39,567 bases of DNA from Pseudonocardia sp. (GCA_030147065.1 JASLAP010000038.1:1-39567); one strand, 5' to 3'. Numbered from the stretch's first letter, positions 16,351 to 24,667 are shown. The notes: a model not told the origin generated them from the letters alone. Translations and numbers: made by a program.

Positions 16351-16911
16351 GTGGCCGAGATGCCCAAGACCGACTTCACCGGGGAGACCCCGCAGCGCGA
16401 GTTCTGGCGCGACCTGTCCCCCATCGAGCAGGTGTTCCGGCCGGGGGCGCTGCCCGAGGCCTACATCGCCGACGCCCCCACCGAGGACGAGCGCTACTAC
16501 GTGCCGTTCTCCGAGACCGTCGGCTCCCGGCCGCTGTGGATCTCCCCCAGCCAGAACCGCTGGTGCGACGTGCTGTACGCGCGCGGGGCGGGCCTGGTCA
16601 ACCGGCACTACCACCCGCAGCAGGTGTTCGCCTACACGATCTCGGGCAAGTGGGGATACCTGGAACACGACTGGGTGGCCACCGCCGGGGACTGGGTCTA
16701 CGAGGCCCCGGGGGAGGCGCACACCCTGGTCGCCTACGAGCACGAGCAGCCGATGAAGGTCACCTTCAACGTGACCGGGCCGCTGATCTGGCTCGACGAG
16801 CAGGGGCAGCCCGACGGCACCTTCGACGTGTTCGACTACATCACGCTGTGCCGCGAGCACTACGACAAGGTCGGGATCGGCGCCGACTACATAGACGGGC
16901 TGATGCGGTAG
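16351..16911 (+). CDS. Cupin protein of the 2,4'-dihydroxyacetophenone dioxygenase family
   Basis: 186 aa from a GTG preceded by GGAAAGGGG. A single cupin barrel carries likely metal ligands in NRHYHPQQVFAYTISGKWGYLEH and the second motif EAPGEAHTLVAYE. The long N-terminal arm (EFWRDLSPIEQVFRPGALPEAYI) and the ending FDYITLCREHYDKVGIGADYID match proteins annotated as 2,4'-dihydroxyacetophenone dioxygenase-like, Fe(II) enzymes that split aryl ketone C-C bonds. The actual substrate is unknown. It stands alone between the UbiB-like gene and a convergent methyltransferase, whose stop lies 9 nt away. Confidence 0.82.
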   Translation: MAEMPKTDFTGETPQREFWRDLSPIEQVFRPGALPEAYIADAPTEDERYYVPFSETVGSRPLWISPSQNRWCDVLYARGAGLVNRHYHPQQVFAYTISGKWGYLEHDWVATAGDWVYEAPGEAHTLVAYEHEQPMKVTFNVTGPLIWLDEQGQPDGTFDVFDYITLCREHYDKVGIGADYIDGLMR

Positions 16912-16920
16912 CCCGGGGCA

Positions 16921-17547
16921 TCAGCGGCCGGGCGCGTGCCCGACGGCGGTGAACCCGGCGCCCATCGCCGTCTCGCGGACGACCAGGTCCGGGACCCGCT
17001 CGGCCAGCCGGGCCCAGGGCCGGTCGAACCCGGCGAAGTCGGTGACGTAGGGCGCGTGCAGGGCCAGCACCCCGGCGTTGACCGCGAACGCCCACGGCGG
17101 CGCCCACTTGCCGCCCCCGGCGGCCACCGTGCCGCCCGGCCGCACCGCCGCCAGCACGGCGTCCAGCGCGGCCGGCGACTGCAGGACGTCGTGCACCGCG
17201 CAGAACAGCGCGTGGTCGGCGGCGGGCAGGGCGGCCTCGGCCACCGGGGACGCCAGCAGGTCGACGTTGTCCCAGCCGGCGTCGGCCACCCGTGCGGCGG
17301 CCAGGTCGAGCATCGGGGCCGCGGCGTCCACTCCGACCAGCCGGCCGGTCGGGCCGATCCGCTCCTGCAGCAGCGGGAAGCAGAGCCCGGTGCCGCAGCC
17401 GACGTCGAGCACGACGTCGCCGGGGCGCAGGGGCAGCAGGTCGACGACGGCCCGGCGGTACTGGGCGAACGAGCCGGTACGGGCGTCGTAGCGGTCGGCG
17501 TCGCGGCCGTAGGCGGGGGCGAGCGGGGCGGAGTGGGTCCGGGACAT
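16921..17547 (-). CDS. Class I SAM-dependent methyltransferase
   Basis: 208 aa from ATG 17547, preceded by GAGAAGGAC; longer upstream frames lack homology. Motif I is VVLDVGCGTGLCFPLL, followed by VGVDAAAPMLDLAAARV (motif II acidic residue) and ALFCAVHDVLQSPAALDAVLAAVRPGG (motifs IV-V), the UbiE/MenG-like order. YGRDADRYDARTGSFAQYR at the N-terminus is typical of this subgroup. The acceptor is unknown. An 8-bp inverted repeat lies 41 nt upstream of its start. Confidence 0.88.
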   Translation of the reverse strand: MSRTHSAPLAPAYGRDADRYDARTGSFAQYRRAVVDLLPLRPGDVVLDVGCGTGLCFPLLQERIGPTGRLVGVDAAAPMLDLAAARVADAGWDNVDLLASPVAEAALPAADHALFCAVHDVLQSPAALDAVLAAVRPGGTVAAGGGKWAPPWAFAVNAGVLALHAPYVTDFAGFDRPWARLAERVPDLVVRETAMGAGFTAVGHAPGR

Positions 17548-17587
17548 GACGTCCTTCTCGGCTTGTGCCCGGTAGGGGCAGGAGCGG

Positions 17588-17608
17588 GGCCGGTGGTCGT
17601 CACCGGCC
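17588..17608. promoter_or_regulatory. Inverted repeat in the methyltransferase leader
   Basis: GGCCGGTG (17588-17595), a 5-nt spacer, then CACCGGCC (17601-17608). It lies in the divergent region 17548-17792, which also has AGGTC-N5-GACCT at 17734-17748 nearer the hydrolase gene. Either may be an operator; GC-rich chance palindromes are possible. Confidence 0.35.
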
Positions 17609-17792
17609 GCGGACCCACCGATCCTGGTCCGGCCGGCGGCCGGGCGGAACCTCCGATGGGGTCGGGATCCGGGTGCCGAAAGACCCTGGTCGTCACCCGC
17701 ACTGGTCTTGCGGGCTCCGGTGACCGACACTCAAGGTCAGCAAGACCTGTCGGAACCGCCGGTCAGCGGTGACCTCAACGCGGAGGTGGCGT

Positions 17793-18689
17793 GTGGACGT
17801 GATCGGCTCGTCGCCCCCACCGGCAGTGCGCCGGATCCCGGTCTCCCTGCCCGGCCGCGGACGCACGGTGGTCTGGGAGGCCCCTGGCCCGCCCGGTGCC
17901 CCCGCGCTGGTCCTGCTGCACGGTGTCACCCTCACCGCCGAGCTGAACTGGTCGGGCGTCATCGGGACACTCGCCCGCCACTACCGGGTGGTGGCGCTGG
18001 ACCTGCGCGGCCACGGCGACGGGCTGCGCGGGCGCGCCTTCCGACTGGAGGACTGCGCCGACGACGTTGCTGCCGTGGCCGCCGGGCTCGGCATCACGCG
18101 CCTGGTCGCCGTCGGCTACTCCATGGGCGGCCTGGTCGCCCAGCTGCTGTGGCGCCGGCACCCGGACCTGACCGCCGGGCTGGTGCTCTGCTCGACCGCC
18201 CGCAACGTGGCCGGCTCGCCATGGGAGCGGTCGATCGCGCTGACCCTGCCCGGCCTGCTGACCGCGGCGACGCTGATGCCGCCGATGCACGCGCTGCGCG
18301 CCGACCTGGTGGGCTCGGCGCTGCTCGACCACGACACCGACCCGGTCGACCGCGCCTTCGCGCTGGCCCAGATGCGGCGCACCACGCTGCTCGACGCCCT
18401 GGCCGCGGTGCAGGCGGTGTGCTCGTTCAGCTCGCACAGCTGGATCGGCGCGGTGGACGTCCCGGTCGCGGTCGTGCTCACCCGCGACGACCGGGTGGTG
18501 CCGGCCCGCCGCCAGCTCAAGCTGGCCCGCGCGATCCCGGGCGCCACGGTGATCGAGATCGACGGCGGCCACGACGTGTTCCTGGACGCGCCGGGCCGGC
18601 TGGCCGGGGCGCTGCTGACCGCCTGCTCCGCCGTCCTGGAGGACGGCGCCGCGGACGGCGCCGGCGAGACCGCCGCCGGGGCGTCCTGA
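17793..18689 (+). CDS. Alpha/beta hydrolase
   Basis: 298 aa from GTG 17793; GGAGG at 17782-17786 sits 6 nt before it. A GTG at 17769 is the alternative. The fold is shown by LVLLHGVTLTAELNW, VVALDLRGHGDGLRG, nucleophile serine in VGYSMGGLVAQLLW, acid in LTRDDRVVPARRQ and histidine in DGGHDVFLDAPGR. Substrate unknown. It is convergent with the acyl-CoA ligase gene. A 13-bp tandem duplication (18691-18703, 18704-18716) fills the short gap and covers the ligase stop codon. Confidence 0.88.
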   Translation: MDVIGSSPPPAVRRIPVSLPGRGRTVVWEAPGPPGAPALVLLHGVTLTAELNWSGVIGTLARHYRVVALDLRGHGDGLRGRAFRLEDCADDVAAVAAGLGITRLVAVGYSMGGLVAQLLWRRHPDLTAGLVLCSTARNVAGSPWERSIALTLPGLLTAATLMPPMHALRADLVGSALLDHDTDPVDRAFALAQMRRTTLLDALAAVQAVCSFSSHSWIGAVDVPVAVVLTRDDRVVPARRQLKLARAIPGATVIEIDGGHDVFLDAPGRLAGALLTACSAVLEDGAADGAGETAAGAS

Positions 18690-18713
18690 CCCGGCCGGGG
18701 TCACCGGCCGGGG

Positions 18714-20297
18714 TCACCAGCCGGGCCAGCTCCCGCGCAGCGCCTTCTTGTCGACCTTGCCGAACGCGGTGACCGGCAGCTCGGCCAGGGTCCGGAACGC
18801 CTTGGGCCGCTTGTAGGCGGCGAGCTCGGCCCGGCAGGTCGCGACCGCCGCGGCCTCGTCGAACCCGGCGGAGTCGGTTCCCGGGGCGGGAACCACGAAG
18901 GCGACGACGGCCTCCCCCCAGTCCGGGTGCGGGATGCCGACCACCGTCACCTGCGCGACGCCGGGGCAGGTCTGCACGACGTTCTCCACCTCGGTCGAGT
19001 ACACGTTCATCCCGCCCGAGATGATCATGTCGTGCTTGCGGTCGAGCAGGTGCACGTAGCCCTCGGCGTCCATCCGTCCCAGGTCGCCGGTGTGCAGCCA
19101 CCCCCCGCGCAGGGTCTCCGCGGACTTCTCCGCCATCCCCCGGTAGCCCGCCATGACGTACGGGGCGCGGGCGCAGATCTCGCCGGCCTCCCCCCGCGCG
19201 ACCGGCTCGCCGTCGTCGTCGAGCACCGCGATCTCGGCCAGCGCGGCCGCCCGCCCGCAGCTGGTGAGCCGCTCGGGGTGGTCGAGGTCGTGGTCCTCGC
19301 GGGTGAGCCGGGTGAGGAAGTTCGGCGCCTCGGTCTGCCCGTAGAGCTGCATGAACACCGGCCCGAACCGGCGCAGGCCCTGTTCCAGGCGCTCCAGGGT
19401 GATCGGCGCCGCGCCGTAGAGGATGGTGCGCAGCGAGGACAGGTCGACCGCGCGCCGCTCGGCCCGGTCGAGCACCCGGTAGATCATCGTCGGCACCATG
19501 AACAGGAAGGTGGCCCGGTCCCGGTCGATCCGGTCCAGCACCAGGTCCGGGTCGAAGCGCCGCTCGACGAAGTGCAGCGCGCCCTTGAGCAGGCCGGCCT
19601 GGGCCAGGTAGCCCGCCGAGTGCGGCAGCGGCGAGGTCAGCAGCAGCCGCTCGTCGTCGAGCAGGCCCATCTCGACCACGTGCGCGAGGATGTTCACCGC
19701 CAGCCCGCGCTGGGTGTGCACCACGCCCTTCTGCCGGCCGGTGGTGCCGCCGGTGTAGGCGATCAGCCCGACGTCCGCGCCGGACACGGCGACCTGCGGC
19801 GGCCCGCCTTCCGGGGCGCCGGCGAGCACGTCGTCCCAGGACCGGGTGCCCGGTACCGGCGCACCGGTCACGATCACCGTGGTCAGGTCGGGCGACCCGG
19901 CGCCGAGCGCGGCGTCGACCAGTCCCTCGTCGGCCAGGGCGACCACCGCGCCGGAGTCGCGCAGCAGGTAGCCGATCTCCGCCGCCGAGAGCATGTCGTT
20001 GACCGGGACCTTGGCCGCGCCGATCCGCAGCACGGCCTGGTCGGCCACCAGGTACTCGGCCCGGTTCGACATCATGATCGCCACCGGGACGCCGGGCCCG
20101 GCCCCGGCGGCGACCAGGACGTGCGCCAGCCGGTTCGCGTCGGCGACCAGGTCGGCGTAGGTCCAGGTGCGGCCCCCGGCGACCACGGCCGGGCGGGTGC
20201 CGAACCGGTCCAGCGCGCCGACGAACAGCTGCCGCAGGGTCAGCTCGGGCGGGGCCAGGTCGGTCACCGCGGTGACCGTAGCGCCGGGGACCGCCAC
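18714..20297 (-). CDS. Acyl-CoA synthetase (AMP-forming, FadD-like)
   Basis: 527 aa from a GTG one nt after the upstream FAH-family stop, so the two are coupled. The ATP P-loop is YTGGTTGRQKGVVHT; other ANL motifs are LYGQTEAPNFLTRL, GWLHTGDLGRMDAEGYVHLLDRKHDMII with SGGMNVYSTEVENVV, and the C-terminal catalytic-lysine region PVTAFGKVDKKALRG. It activates a carboxylic acid as its CoA thioester. Gene order next to an FAH-family hydrolase suggests an aromatic or keto acid degradation route. Since the 5' end of the FAH gene is lost, the original promoter of this unit is probably lost too. Confidence 0.9.
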   Translation of the reverse strand: MAVPGATVTAVTDLAPPELTLRQLFVGALDRFGTRPAVVAGGRTWTYADLVADANRLAHVLVAAGAGPGVPVAIMMSNRAEYLVADQAVLRIGAAKVPVNDMLSAAEIGYLLRDSGAVVALADEGLVDAALGAGSPDLTTVIVTGAPVPGTRSWDDVLAGAPEGGPPQVAVSGADVGLIAYTGGTTGRQKGVVHTQRGLAVNILAHVVEMGLLDDERLLLTSPLPHSAGYLAQAGLLKGALHFVERRFDPDLVLDRIDRDRATFLFMVPTMIYRVLDRAERRAVDLSSLRTILYGAAPITLERLEQGLRRFGPVFMQLYGQTEAPNFLTRLTREDHDLDHPERLTSCGRAAALAEIAVLDDDGEPVARGEAGEICARAPYVMAGYRGMAEKSAETLRGGWLHTGDLGRMDAEGYVHLLDRKHDMIISGGMNVYSTEVENVVQTCPGVAQVTVVGIPHPDWGEAVVAFVVPAPGTDSAGFDEAAAVATCRAELAAYKRPKAFRTLAELPVTAFGKVDKKALRGSWPGW

Positions 20298-20298
20298 C

Positions 20299-20812
20299 TC
20301 AGTACCCCGAGCTGAGCGGCTCGGGCTTGACCCCGGCCACCACCCGGTGCCGGATCTCGCCGAGCTGCTCGACCACCAGCCGCACCTCGTCGCCGGGCTG
20401 CAGCCAGCCGCGGAAGTGCTCGGGGTCCAGCGCGAAGTGCTCGAACAGGCACCCCGACGGCACGGTGCCCGAGCCGATCACGTCGCCGGGGCGCAGGTGG
20501 GTGCCGCGCGAGGTGTAGGTGATCATGTCCGGGAAGCCCCAGTCGATCGAGTCCCAGCGCCCCTCGCTGACCAGCTCGCCGTTGACGTAGCCGGTCATCC
20601 CCAGGTCGAAGGCGTTGCGGCTGCGGTAGGGCTCGATCTCGTCCGGGGTGACCAGCATCGGGCCCAGGGTGTTGGTGCCGTCCTTGCCCTTGGCCGGGCC
20701 CAGCCGCAGGGCCATCTCGTTCATCTGCAGGTCCCGGGCGCTCCAGTCGCACAGCAGCATGTAGCCGGCGATGTGCTCCTCGGCCCGGTCCAGCGCGATC
20801 GTCGAGCCCGGT
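20299..20812 (-). pseudogene. Fumarylacetoacetate-hydrolase-family gene lacking its 5' part
   Basis: The reading frame matches the C-terminal FAH domain: HIAGYMLLCDWSARDLQMNE, GPAKGKDGTNTLGPMLVTPDE, MTGYVNGELVSEGRWDS, and RPGDVIGSGTVPSGCLFE. Complete homologues are about 280-330 aa and begin with a segment ending in VGLNYxDHxxE; here homology stops at about residue PGSTIALDRAEEHIAGY near 20812. ATG 20760 could still give a 153-aa product, but it lacks the N-terminal portion and the start of the metal-binding core. The missing part meets the likewise truncated gene at 20814-21548. Confidence 0.72.
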
Positions 20813-20813
20813 C

Positions 20814-21548
20814 GACTCGGTGCACCTGGTCACCGGCTCGGCCGACGTGCTGGTCGCCGCGTCGTTCCCGGACGACGCCGCCGCCCTGCGCTTCCGGGTG
20901 CAGACCGTGGAGAGCCACCCCGGGGTGCGCACGGCGCAGTCCTGCCACCTCATCGACCAGGTCGGCGGCCCACCCCGCGGCGGCGGGCCGCTCGCCCCGC
21001 GGGTGGACACCGAGACCCTGGCCGCGCTGATGATCGGTCCGCCCCGCTACGGCAACTTCGACGAGCTCACCGACGCCATCTGCGACGCGGTGACCATCGG
21101 GCTGGGTGCGGACCGGGCGCTGATCACCACCAGCCCGCCAGGGGCCGACCTCGCCGCGACCCCGGCCAAGCGGCGGCGCATCTCCCAGCGCTACCTCGAC
21201 GCGCTGATCGAGCGGATCGCCGACGGCCGCACCGAGGGCGTGATCAAGCGGGTCTGGGCGACCCGGCTGCACGTGGTGGTCGCCGACGCCCGCACCGACC
21301 CCCTGATGGCCGCGGCCCACGACCTGGTCCGCGCGGAGGGCTACGTCAGCCTGCTCACCCTGCCGATGCTCTACGGCGAGTCACTGGTCGCCACGATCAG
21401 CATGTACTACGACCGGCCGACCAGCCTGGACGGCGAGTACGTCGCCACCGCGCAGGGCGTGGCCGACCACTTCGCGGTGGCCGTGGCGCGGACCCTCGGG
21501 CTGGCCCCGGCCCCGCCGCTGGTGACCGAGCACGCCGGGCCCCGATGA
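20814..21548 (+). pseudogene. Lrp/AsnC-like + GAF protein lacking its 5' part
   Basis: From 20814 the frame reads VDSVHLVTGSADVLVAAS and VESHPGVRTAQSCHLI, resembling the ligand-binding (RAM) domain of Lrp/AsnC regulators. A GAF-like sensor follows (about residues 65-235; LTDAICDAVTIGLGADRALITTS ... LTLPMLYGESLVATISMYYD). A DNA-binding domain would be expected in front but is absent: sequence upstream of 20812 belongs to the opposite-strand FAH gene. GTG 20820 could start a 242-aa remnant. It is probably a regulator of the adjoining degradation genes that lost its DNA-binding half. Confidence 0.62.
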
Positions 21549-21661
21549 TTCGGCCGGTGGGGAACAGTTCCAGCCAGCGCCACCCCCGTCGGCAGTTGCT
21601 GACGACCTCTCCTGGTCAGGGCGGTCGGAGCCGGGTTCGGCCGGGACCGGCAGCGGCCCAC

Positions 21662-21707
21662 TCCCGGGATTGCGCGGCCGCCAGCGCACGGCCACGCAAT
21701 CCCGAGA
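21662..21707. repeat. GC-rich two-step hairpin after the GAF gene
   Basis: GGGATTGCG (21666-21674) pairs with CGCAATCCC (21695-21703), and the inner GGCCG (21676-21680) pairs with CGGCC (21689-21693) around an 8-nt loop. Partial pairing continues outward to 21662/21707. Its sequence differs from the REP-like elements at 14058 and 31913. It may be a terminator or another repeat family. The rest of 21549-21784 shows only a small GGAAC-A-GTTCC palindrome at 21561-21571. Confidence 0.5.
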
Positions 21708-21784
21708 CTCGCCCCTCCACGAGATCAGGGTGCCCGTCGGGCACGGTCATCGGTCAGCTCGCTCCGGCGGGCCTGCCGGGACGG

Positions 21785-22024
21785 TCAGGGACGGCGCGCG
21801 GCCCGGCGCAGCCGGCTGGTCTCGTGGCCGATCTCCCAGATCCGGCAGGGCCAGACCGGGGAGGCCGTCGTCGGGGAACGGCAGCCGCGGCAGTGGCCGG
21901 TGGAGTCGGCCACGTGGTCGTCGAGCATCCGGTCGACCCCGGCCGCCGGTAGCGCGCTCGCCAGCACCGCGGCGATGCTGTGGATCTGGTCGCTCGGTCC
22001 CGGGTCGGGCGGGTCGCTGGCCAT
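21785..22024 (-). CDS. Small conserved Cys-containing actinobacterial protein
   Basis: 79 aa from an ATG with GGGGGAG upstream. The core HSIAAVLASALPAAGVDRML is followed by VADSTGHCRGCRSPTTASPVWPCRIWEIGHE. The C-x-x-C ... W-P-C pattern with His residues recurs in small actinobacterial proteins and could bind zinc or form a disulfide. Function unknown. It lies upstream of, and is transcribed away from, the DUF397/XRE locus, and it shares the TGCA-rich intergenic region with it. Confidence 0.6.
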   Translation of the reverse strand: MASDPPDPGPSDQIHSIAAVLASALPAAGVDRMLDDHVADSTGHCRGCRSPTTASPVWPCRIWEIGHETSRLRRAARRP

Positions 22025-22239
22025 CGGGTGCGGACTCCCCCATCGGTGGACGCGCCGGCCGGTCGGCCGGGGCGTGCGCGCTGGTCCCGCACCACCCCGT
22101 CGGCGAGTCCCCGCTGGTGGCGGTGCGTAGCGGTCCGATGACGAAGATCGGTGTGACCCGGATCATCTTGCGCACGCTGCGGAGTCTGCCGGTTACCCCG
22201 CGCCAATGCAAGCTGTGGATGCACAACTCGGTCGCAGTG

Positions 22240-22261
22240 TGCAGATGCACGTGCAAATGCA
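22240..22261. promoter_or_regulatory. TGCA array 1 (four repeats, 6-bp period)
   Basis: TGCA starts at 22240, 22246, 22252 and 22258, exactly 6 bp apart, with different dinucleotides between (GA, CG, AA). As TGCA is self-complementary, every phase is a palindrome. This looks like a multimeric operator rather than simple-sequence DNA. Confidence 0.6.
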
Positions 22262-22364
22262 TGCTCGTCGTCGGCAACCTCCTGACCAGCAGGTGAGGGG
22301 GGATCTCGTCGATCTCGTCACGTATCGGAGCCGCCCGCGTACGATCCGGCGTGAAGAAGTCATA

Positions 22365-22380
22365 TGCATGTGCATCTGCA
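22365..22380. promoter_or_regulatory. TGCA array 2 (three repeats, 6-bp period)
   Basis: TGCA starts at 22365, 22371 and 22377, again 6 bp apart (spacers TG, TC), ending 54 nt before the DUF397 start. The block read on the minus strand (TTGCAGATGCACATGCAT) nearly repeats array 1, so the two arrays form a long-range inverted pair about 100 bp apart. Confidence 0.6.
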
Positions 22381-22434
22381 AGCTGCTAACTTCGACGGCA
22401 GGTGGAGGTACTGCACCACGGCGTGGGAGGCGGC

Positions 22435-22683
22435 ATGACGAGCGAGGCGCGCAACGGGTGTTCGGCGGAGCTGCTCACCGACGCCGACTGGTGCAAGAGC
22501 AGCCTGAGCGGTCAGCTCGGCAACTGCGTCGAGGTGGCGATGCTGGGCAGCGGCGAGGTAGCGGTGCGCAACTCGCGCCACCCGGCGGGCCCCGCGCTGG
22601 TGTTCACCCCGGCCGAGTGGTCGGCGTTCCTGGGCGGGGTCGAGCGCGCCGAGTTCGCGCTGCCCGACACGCACACCGGCTGA
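22435..22683 (+). CDS. DUF397-domain protein
   Basis: 82 aa from ATG 22435 behind GGGAGG; GTG 22402 is a possible longer start. The DUF397 pattern is clear: DADWCKSSLSGQLGNCVEVAML, then EVAVRNSRHPAGPALVFTPAEWSAFLGGV and EFALP. DUF397 proteins pair with XRE-DUF5753 regulators across actinomycetes, in loci like whiJ of Streptomyces, and are thought to modulate them. Here the partner gene is convergent and ends 70 nt away. Confidence 0.9.
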   Translation: MTSEARNGCSAELLTDADWCKSSLSGQLGNCVEVAMLGSGEVAVRNSRHPAGPALVFTPAEWSAFLGGVERAEFALPDTHTG

Positions 22684-22753
22684 CGGTCCGCCGGCCGATC
22701 GGGCGGCCCCGCCCGCACCGCGGGCCGGGGCCCGTTCGCGGCCCCGGGACCGG

Positions 22754-23647
22754 TCAGATCTCGGCGAGCCGCTTGGTCAGCAACTGCCGGGACCGCTCGG
22801 GGGTCTCCGCGTCGACCATCAGGCGGTCGAAGGCCCGGCTGTAGGTCTCGATCTCCGACAGCCCGTCCAGGTACAGTGCGCCGCCGAGGTGCTCGACGTA
22901 GGCCACGTGCGGCAGTTCCGGCTCGGCGAAGCGCAGCATCGTGAACGAGCCCTCGGCGCCGTACCCGCTCAGGTGGTAGGGCACGACCTGGATCTTGATG
23001 TTGGGCCGCAGCGACTGCTCGAGCATGTGCTCGACCTGGTCGCGCAGCACCGCGCGGCCGCCGATCGGCCGGTGCAGGACCGACTCGTCCATCACCACCC
23101 ACAGCGTCGGCGGGCGCACCCCAACCAGGATCTTCTGCCGCTCGATGCGCAGCGCCATCCGCCGCCGGACGTCCTCGGCGGCGTACTCCGGGCGGCCCCG
23201 GCTGGCGATCGCCATCGCGTACGGCTCGATCTGCAGCAGCCCGGGCACGAACTGCAGCTCGTAGGTCTGGATCAGCGACGCCGACTCCTCCAGGCCCACG
23301 AAGTCCTGGAACCAGCCGGGCATGACGTCGTGGTAGCGCCGCCACCAGCCGGGCTGGTTGGCGTGGCGGACCATGTCCAGGAAGGTCTCGCGCTCGCCCG
23401 GGTCGAGCACGCCGTACATGGTCAGCAGGTCGGCGACGTCGCGTTCTTTGAACGCGACCCGGCCCAGCTCCACCCGGGACAGCTTGGAGTCCGAGGCCCG
23501 GATGGCGTAGGCCGCCTCGGACCTGGCCACCCCGGCGGACTCCCGCAGCCGTCGCAACTGCGCGCCGAGCACCATCCGGCGTGCCGTCGCGCCCCGAACC
23601 GGCCCCTCCCCGCCGGAGGCTGCCGCCGGGCGTCCGCCCTCGACCAT
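22754..23647 (-). CDS. XRE-family regulator with DUF5753 domain
   Basis: 297 aa. The helix-turn-helix occupies residues ~27-80 (LGAQLRRLRESAGVARSEAAYAIRASDSKLSRVELGRVAF). A DUF5753 effector domain fills the remainder, with PGWFQDFVGLEESASLIQTYELQFVPGLLQ, RPPTLWVVMDESVLHRPIGG, and a QVVPYHLSGY segment. Such regulators work with DUF397 proteins in developmental or antibiotic control. It is divergent from the DUF574 methyltransferase; an ACACGTG-type palindrome in the shared region is a candidate binding site. The TGCA arrays by the DUF397 gene are another. Confidence 0.92.
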   Translation of the reverse strand: MVEGGRPAAASGGEGPVRGATARRMVLGAQLRRLRESAGVARSEAAYAIRASDSKLSRVELGRVAFKERDVADLLTMYGVLDPGERETFLDMVRHANQPGWWRRYHDVMPGWFQDFVGLEESASLIQTYELQFVPGLLQIEPYAMAIASRGRPEYAAEDVRRRMALRIERQKILVGVRPPTLWVVMDESVLHRPIGGRAVLRDQVEHMLEQSLRPNIKIQVVPYHLSGYGAEGSFTMLRFAEPELPHVAYVEHLGGALYLDGLSEIETYSRAFDRLMVDAETPERSRQLLTKRLAEI

Positions 23648-23735
23648 CGTGCGCTGCTCCCGTGTGCCCGACCGGGCGGAATGGTGACCGTCCCCCGCGA
23701 TGCGCGGGCGTCCCCCGGCGTCGGCGGCGAACGCT

Positions 23736-23751
23736 ACACGTGACCACGTGT
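23736..23751. promoter_or_regulatory. Palindrome between the XRE and DUF574 genes
   Basis: ACACGTG (23736-23742), 2-nt spacer, CACGTGT (23745-23751). A second palindrome GGGTTAACCC lies at 23772-23781. Both are in the 198-nt divergent region and suit operator or promoter functions for either gene. Confidence 0.5.
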
Positions 23752-23845
23752 CAGCGAAAGGTCACTCCACGGGGTTAACCCGGCACCGGTTCTGCCCTAC
23801 CATCCGAACCCGTCCCCTCCTGCCGACACCCGTGAAGAGGCGCCC

Positions 23846-24667
23846 ATGTCCAGTGCCCAGGACGTCATCCCGGCCTACATCGATGTCTCCAAGGCCAGCG
23901 TGGCGCGGGTCTACGACGCGTTCCTCAACGGCAAGGACAACTACGAGATCGACCGCGAGGTGCTGCGCCGGGTCCAGCAGGTGGCGCCCGAGGCGACCCA
24001 ACTGGGCTGGGACAACCGCGAGTTCCTGATCCGGGCCACCCGCTTCATCGCCGCGCAGACCGGGATCACCCAGTACCTCGACTGCGGCTCCGGGCTGCCG
24101 ACCGCGGAGAACACCCACCAGGTCGCCCAGCGGGTCCAGCCGGACTCCCGGGTGGTCTACGTGGACAACGACCCGGTGGTGCTGGCCCACGGGCGGGCGC
24201 TGCTGGAGGAGAACGACCAGACGCACCTGGTCGGCGCGGACATCTTCGACCCCGCCGCGGTGCTCGAGAACGAGGTCGTGCGCCGCCACCTCGACTTCAC
24301 CGAGCCGATCGCGCTCTACCAGTGCGGCACGATGCACCACTACACCGGAGACCGGTTCGCCGAGATCATGCAGGCCTACGTGGACGCCCTGCCGTCGGGC
24401 TCCTACGTCGCGCTGAGCCACTTCTTCGACCCGCAGAGCCCGGAGTTCAGCGCGCTGGCCCGGAAGATGGAAGAGGTGTTCCTGCACAGCCCGATGGGCA
24501 GCGGCATGTTCCGCACCCGGGCCGAGATCGAGAGCATGCTGCCCGGGCTGGAGCTGGTCGAGCCCGGCCTGGTGCTGTGCGCGGACTGGTGGCCCGACGG
24601 CCCCCGGGTGCGCCCGCTGTACCCGGTCCAGCAGTGCATCGTGGGCGCGGTCGGCCGCAAGCCCTGA
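23846..24667 (+). CDS. DUF574/SAM-dependent methyltransferase (Methyltransf_19)
   Basis: 273 aa, ATG preceded by GAAGAGG. The N-terminus PAYIDVSKASVARVYDAFLNGKDNYEIDREV and GWDNREFLIRATRFIA are signatures of the actinobacterial DUF574 family. A Rossmann motif follows (QYLDCGSGLPTAENTHQVAQ, VVYVDNDPVVLAHGRALL), and the C-terminus carries LCADWWPDGP. The members look like SAM methyltransferases, but no substrate is established. They typically accompany XRE-DUF5753 and DUF397 genes, as here. Confidence 0.92.
   Translation: MSSAQDVIPAYIDVSKASVARVYDAFLNGKDNYEIDREVLRRVQQVAPEATQLGWDNREFLIRATRFIAAQTGITQYLDCGSGLPTAENTHQVAQRVQPDSRVVYVDNDPVVLAHGRALLEENDQTHLVGADIFDPAAVLENEVVRRHLDFTEPIALYQCGTMHHYTGDRFAEIMQAYVDALPSGSYVALSHFFDPQSPEFSALARKMEEVFLHSPMGSGMFRTRAEIESMLPGLELVEPGLVLCADWWPDGPRVRPLYPVQQCIVGAVGRKP

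Larger units (their letters stand above)
22025..22434. other. 410-nt intergenic region between divergent small genes
   Basis: No gene is seen. The region carries the two TGCA hexamer arrays (22240-22261, 22365-22380) and two isolated TGCA words at 22207 and 22220. It must contain the start signals for both the 79-aa protein gene and the DUF397 gene, but I could not identify convincing -35/-10 pairs. Confidence 0.6.

Noticed and set aside
18691..18716. 13-bp tandem duplication (CCGGCCGGGGTCA twice)
   Set aside because: Short slippage-type duplication in a convergent gap; no sign of function beyond including the ligase stop codon.
21661..21710. Third copy of the REP-like family
   Set aside because: Hairpin geometry is similar but the sequence (GGGATTGCG arms, 8-nt loop) shares none of the TCGCAG/GTAC features.
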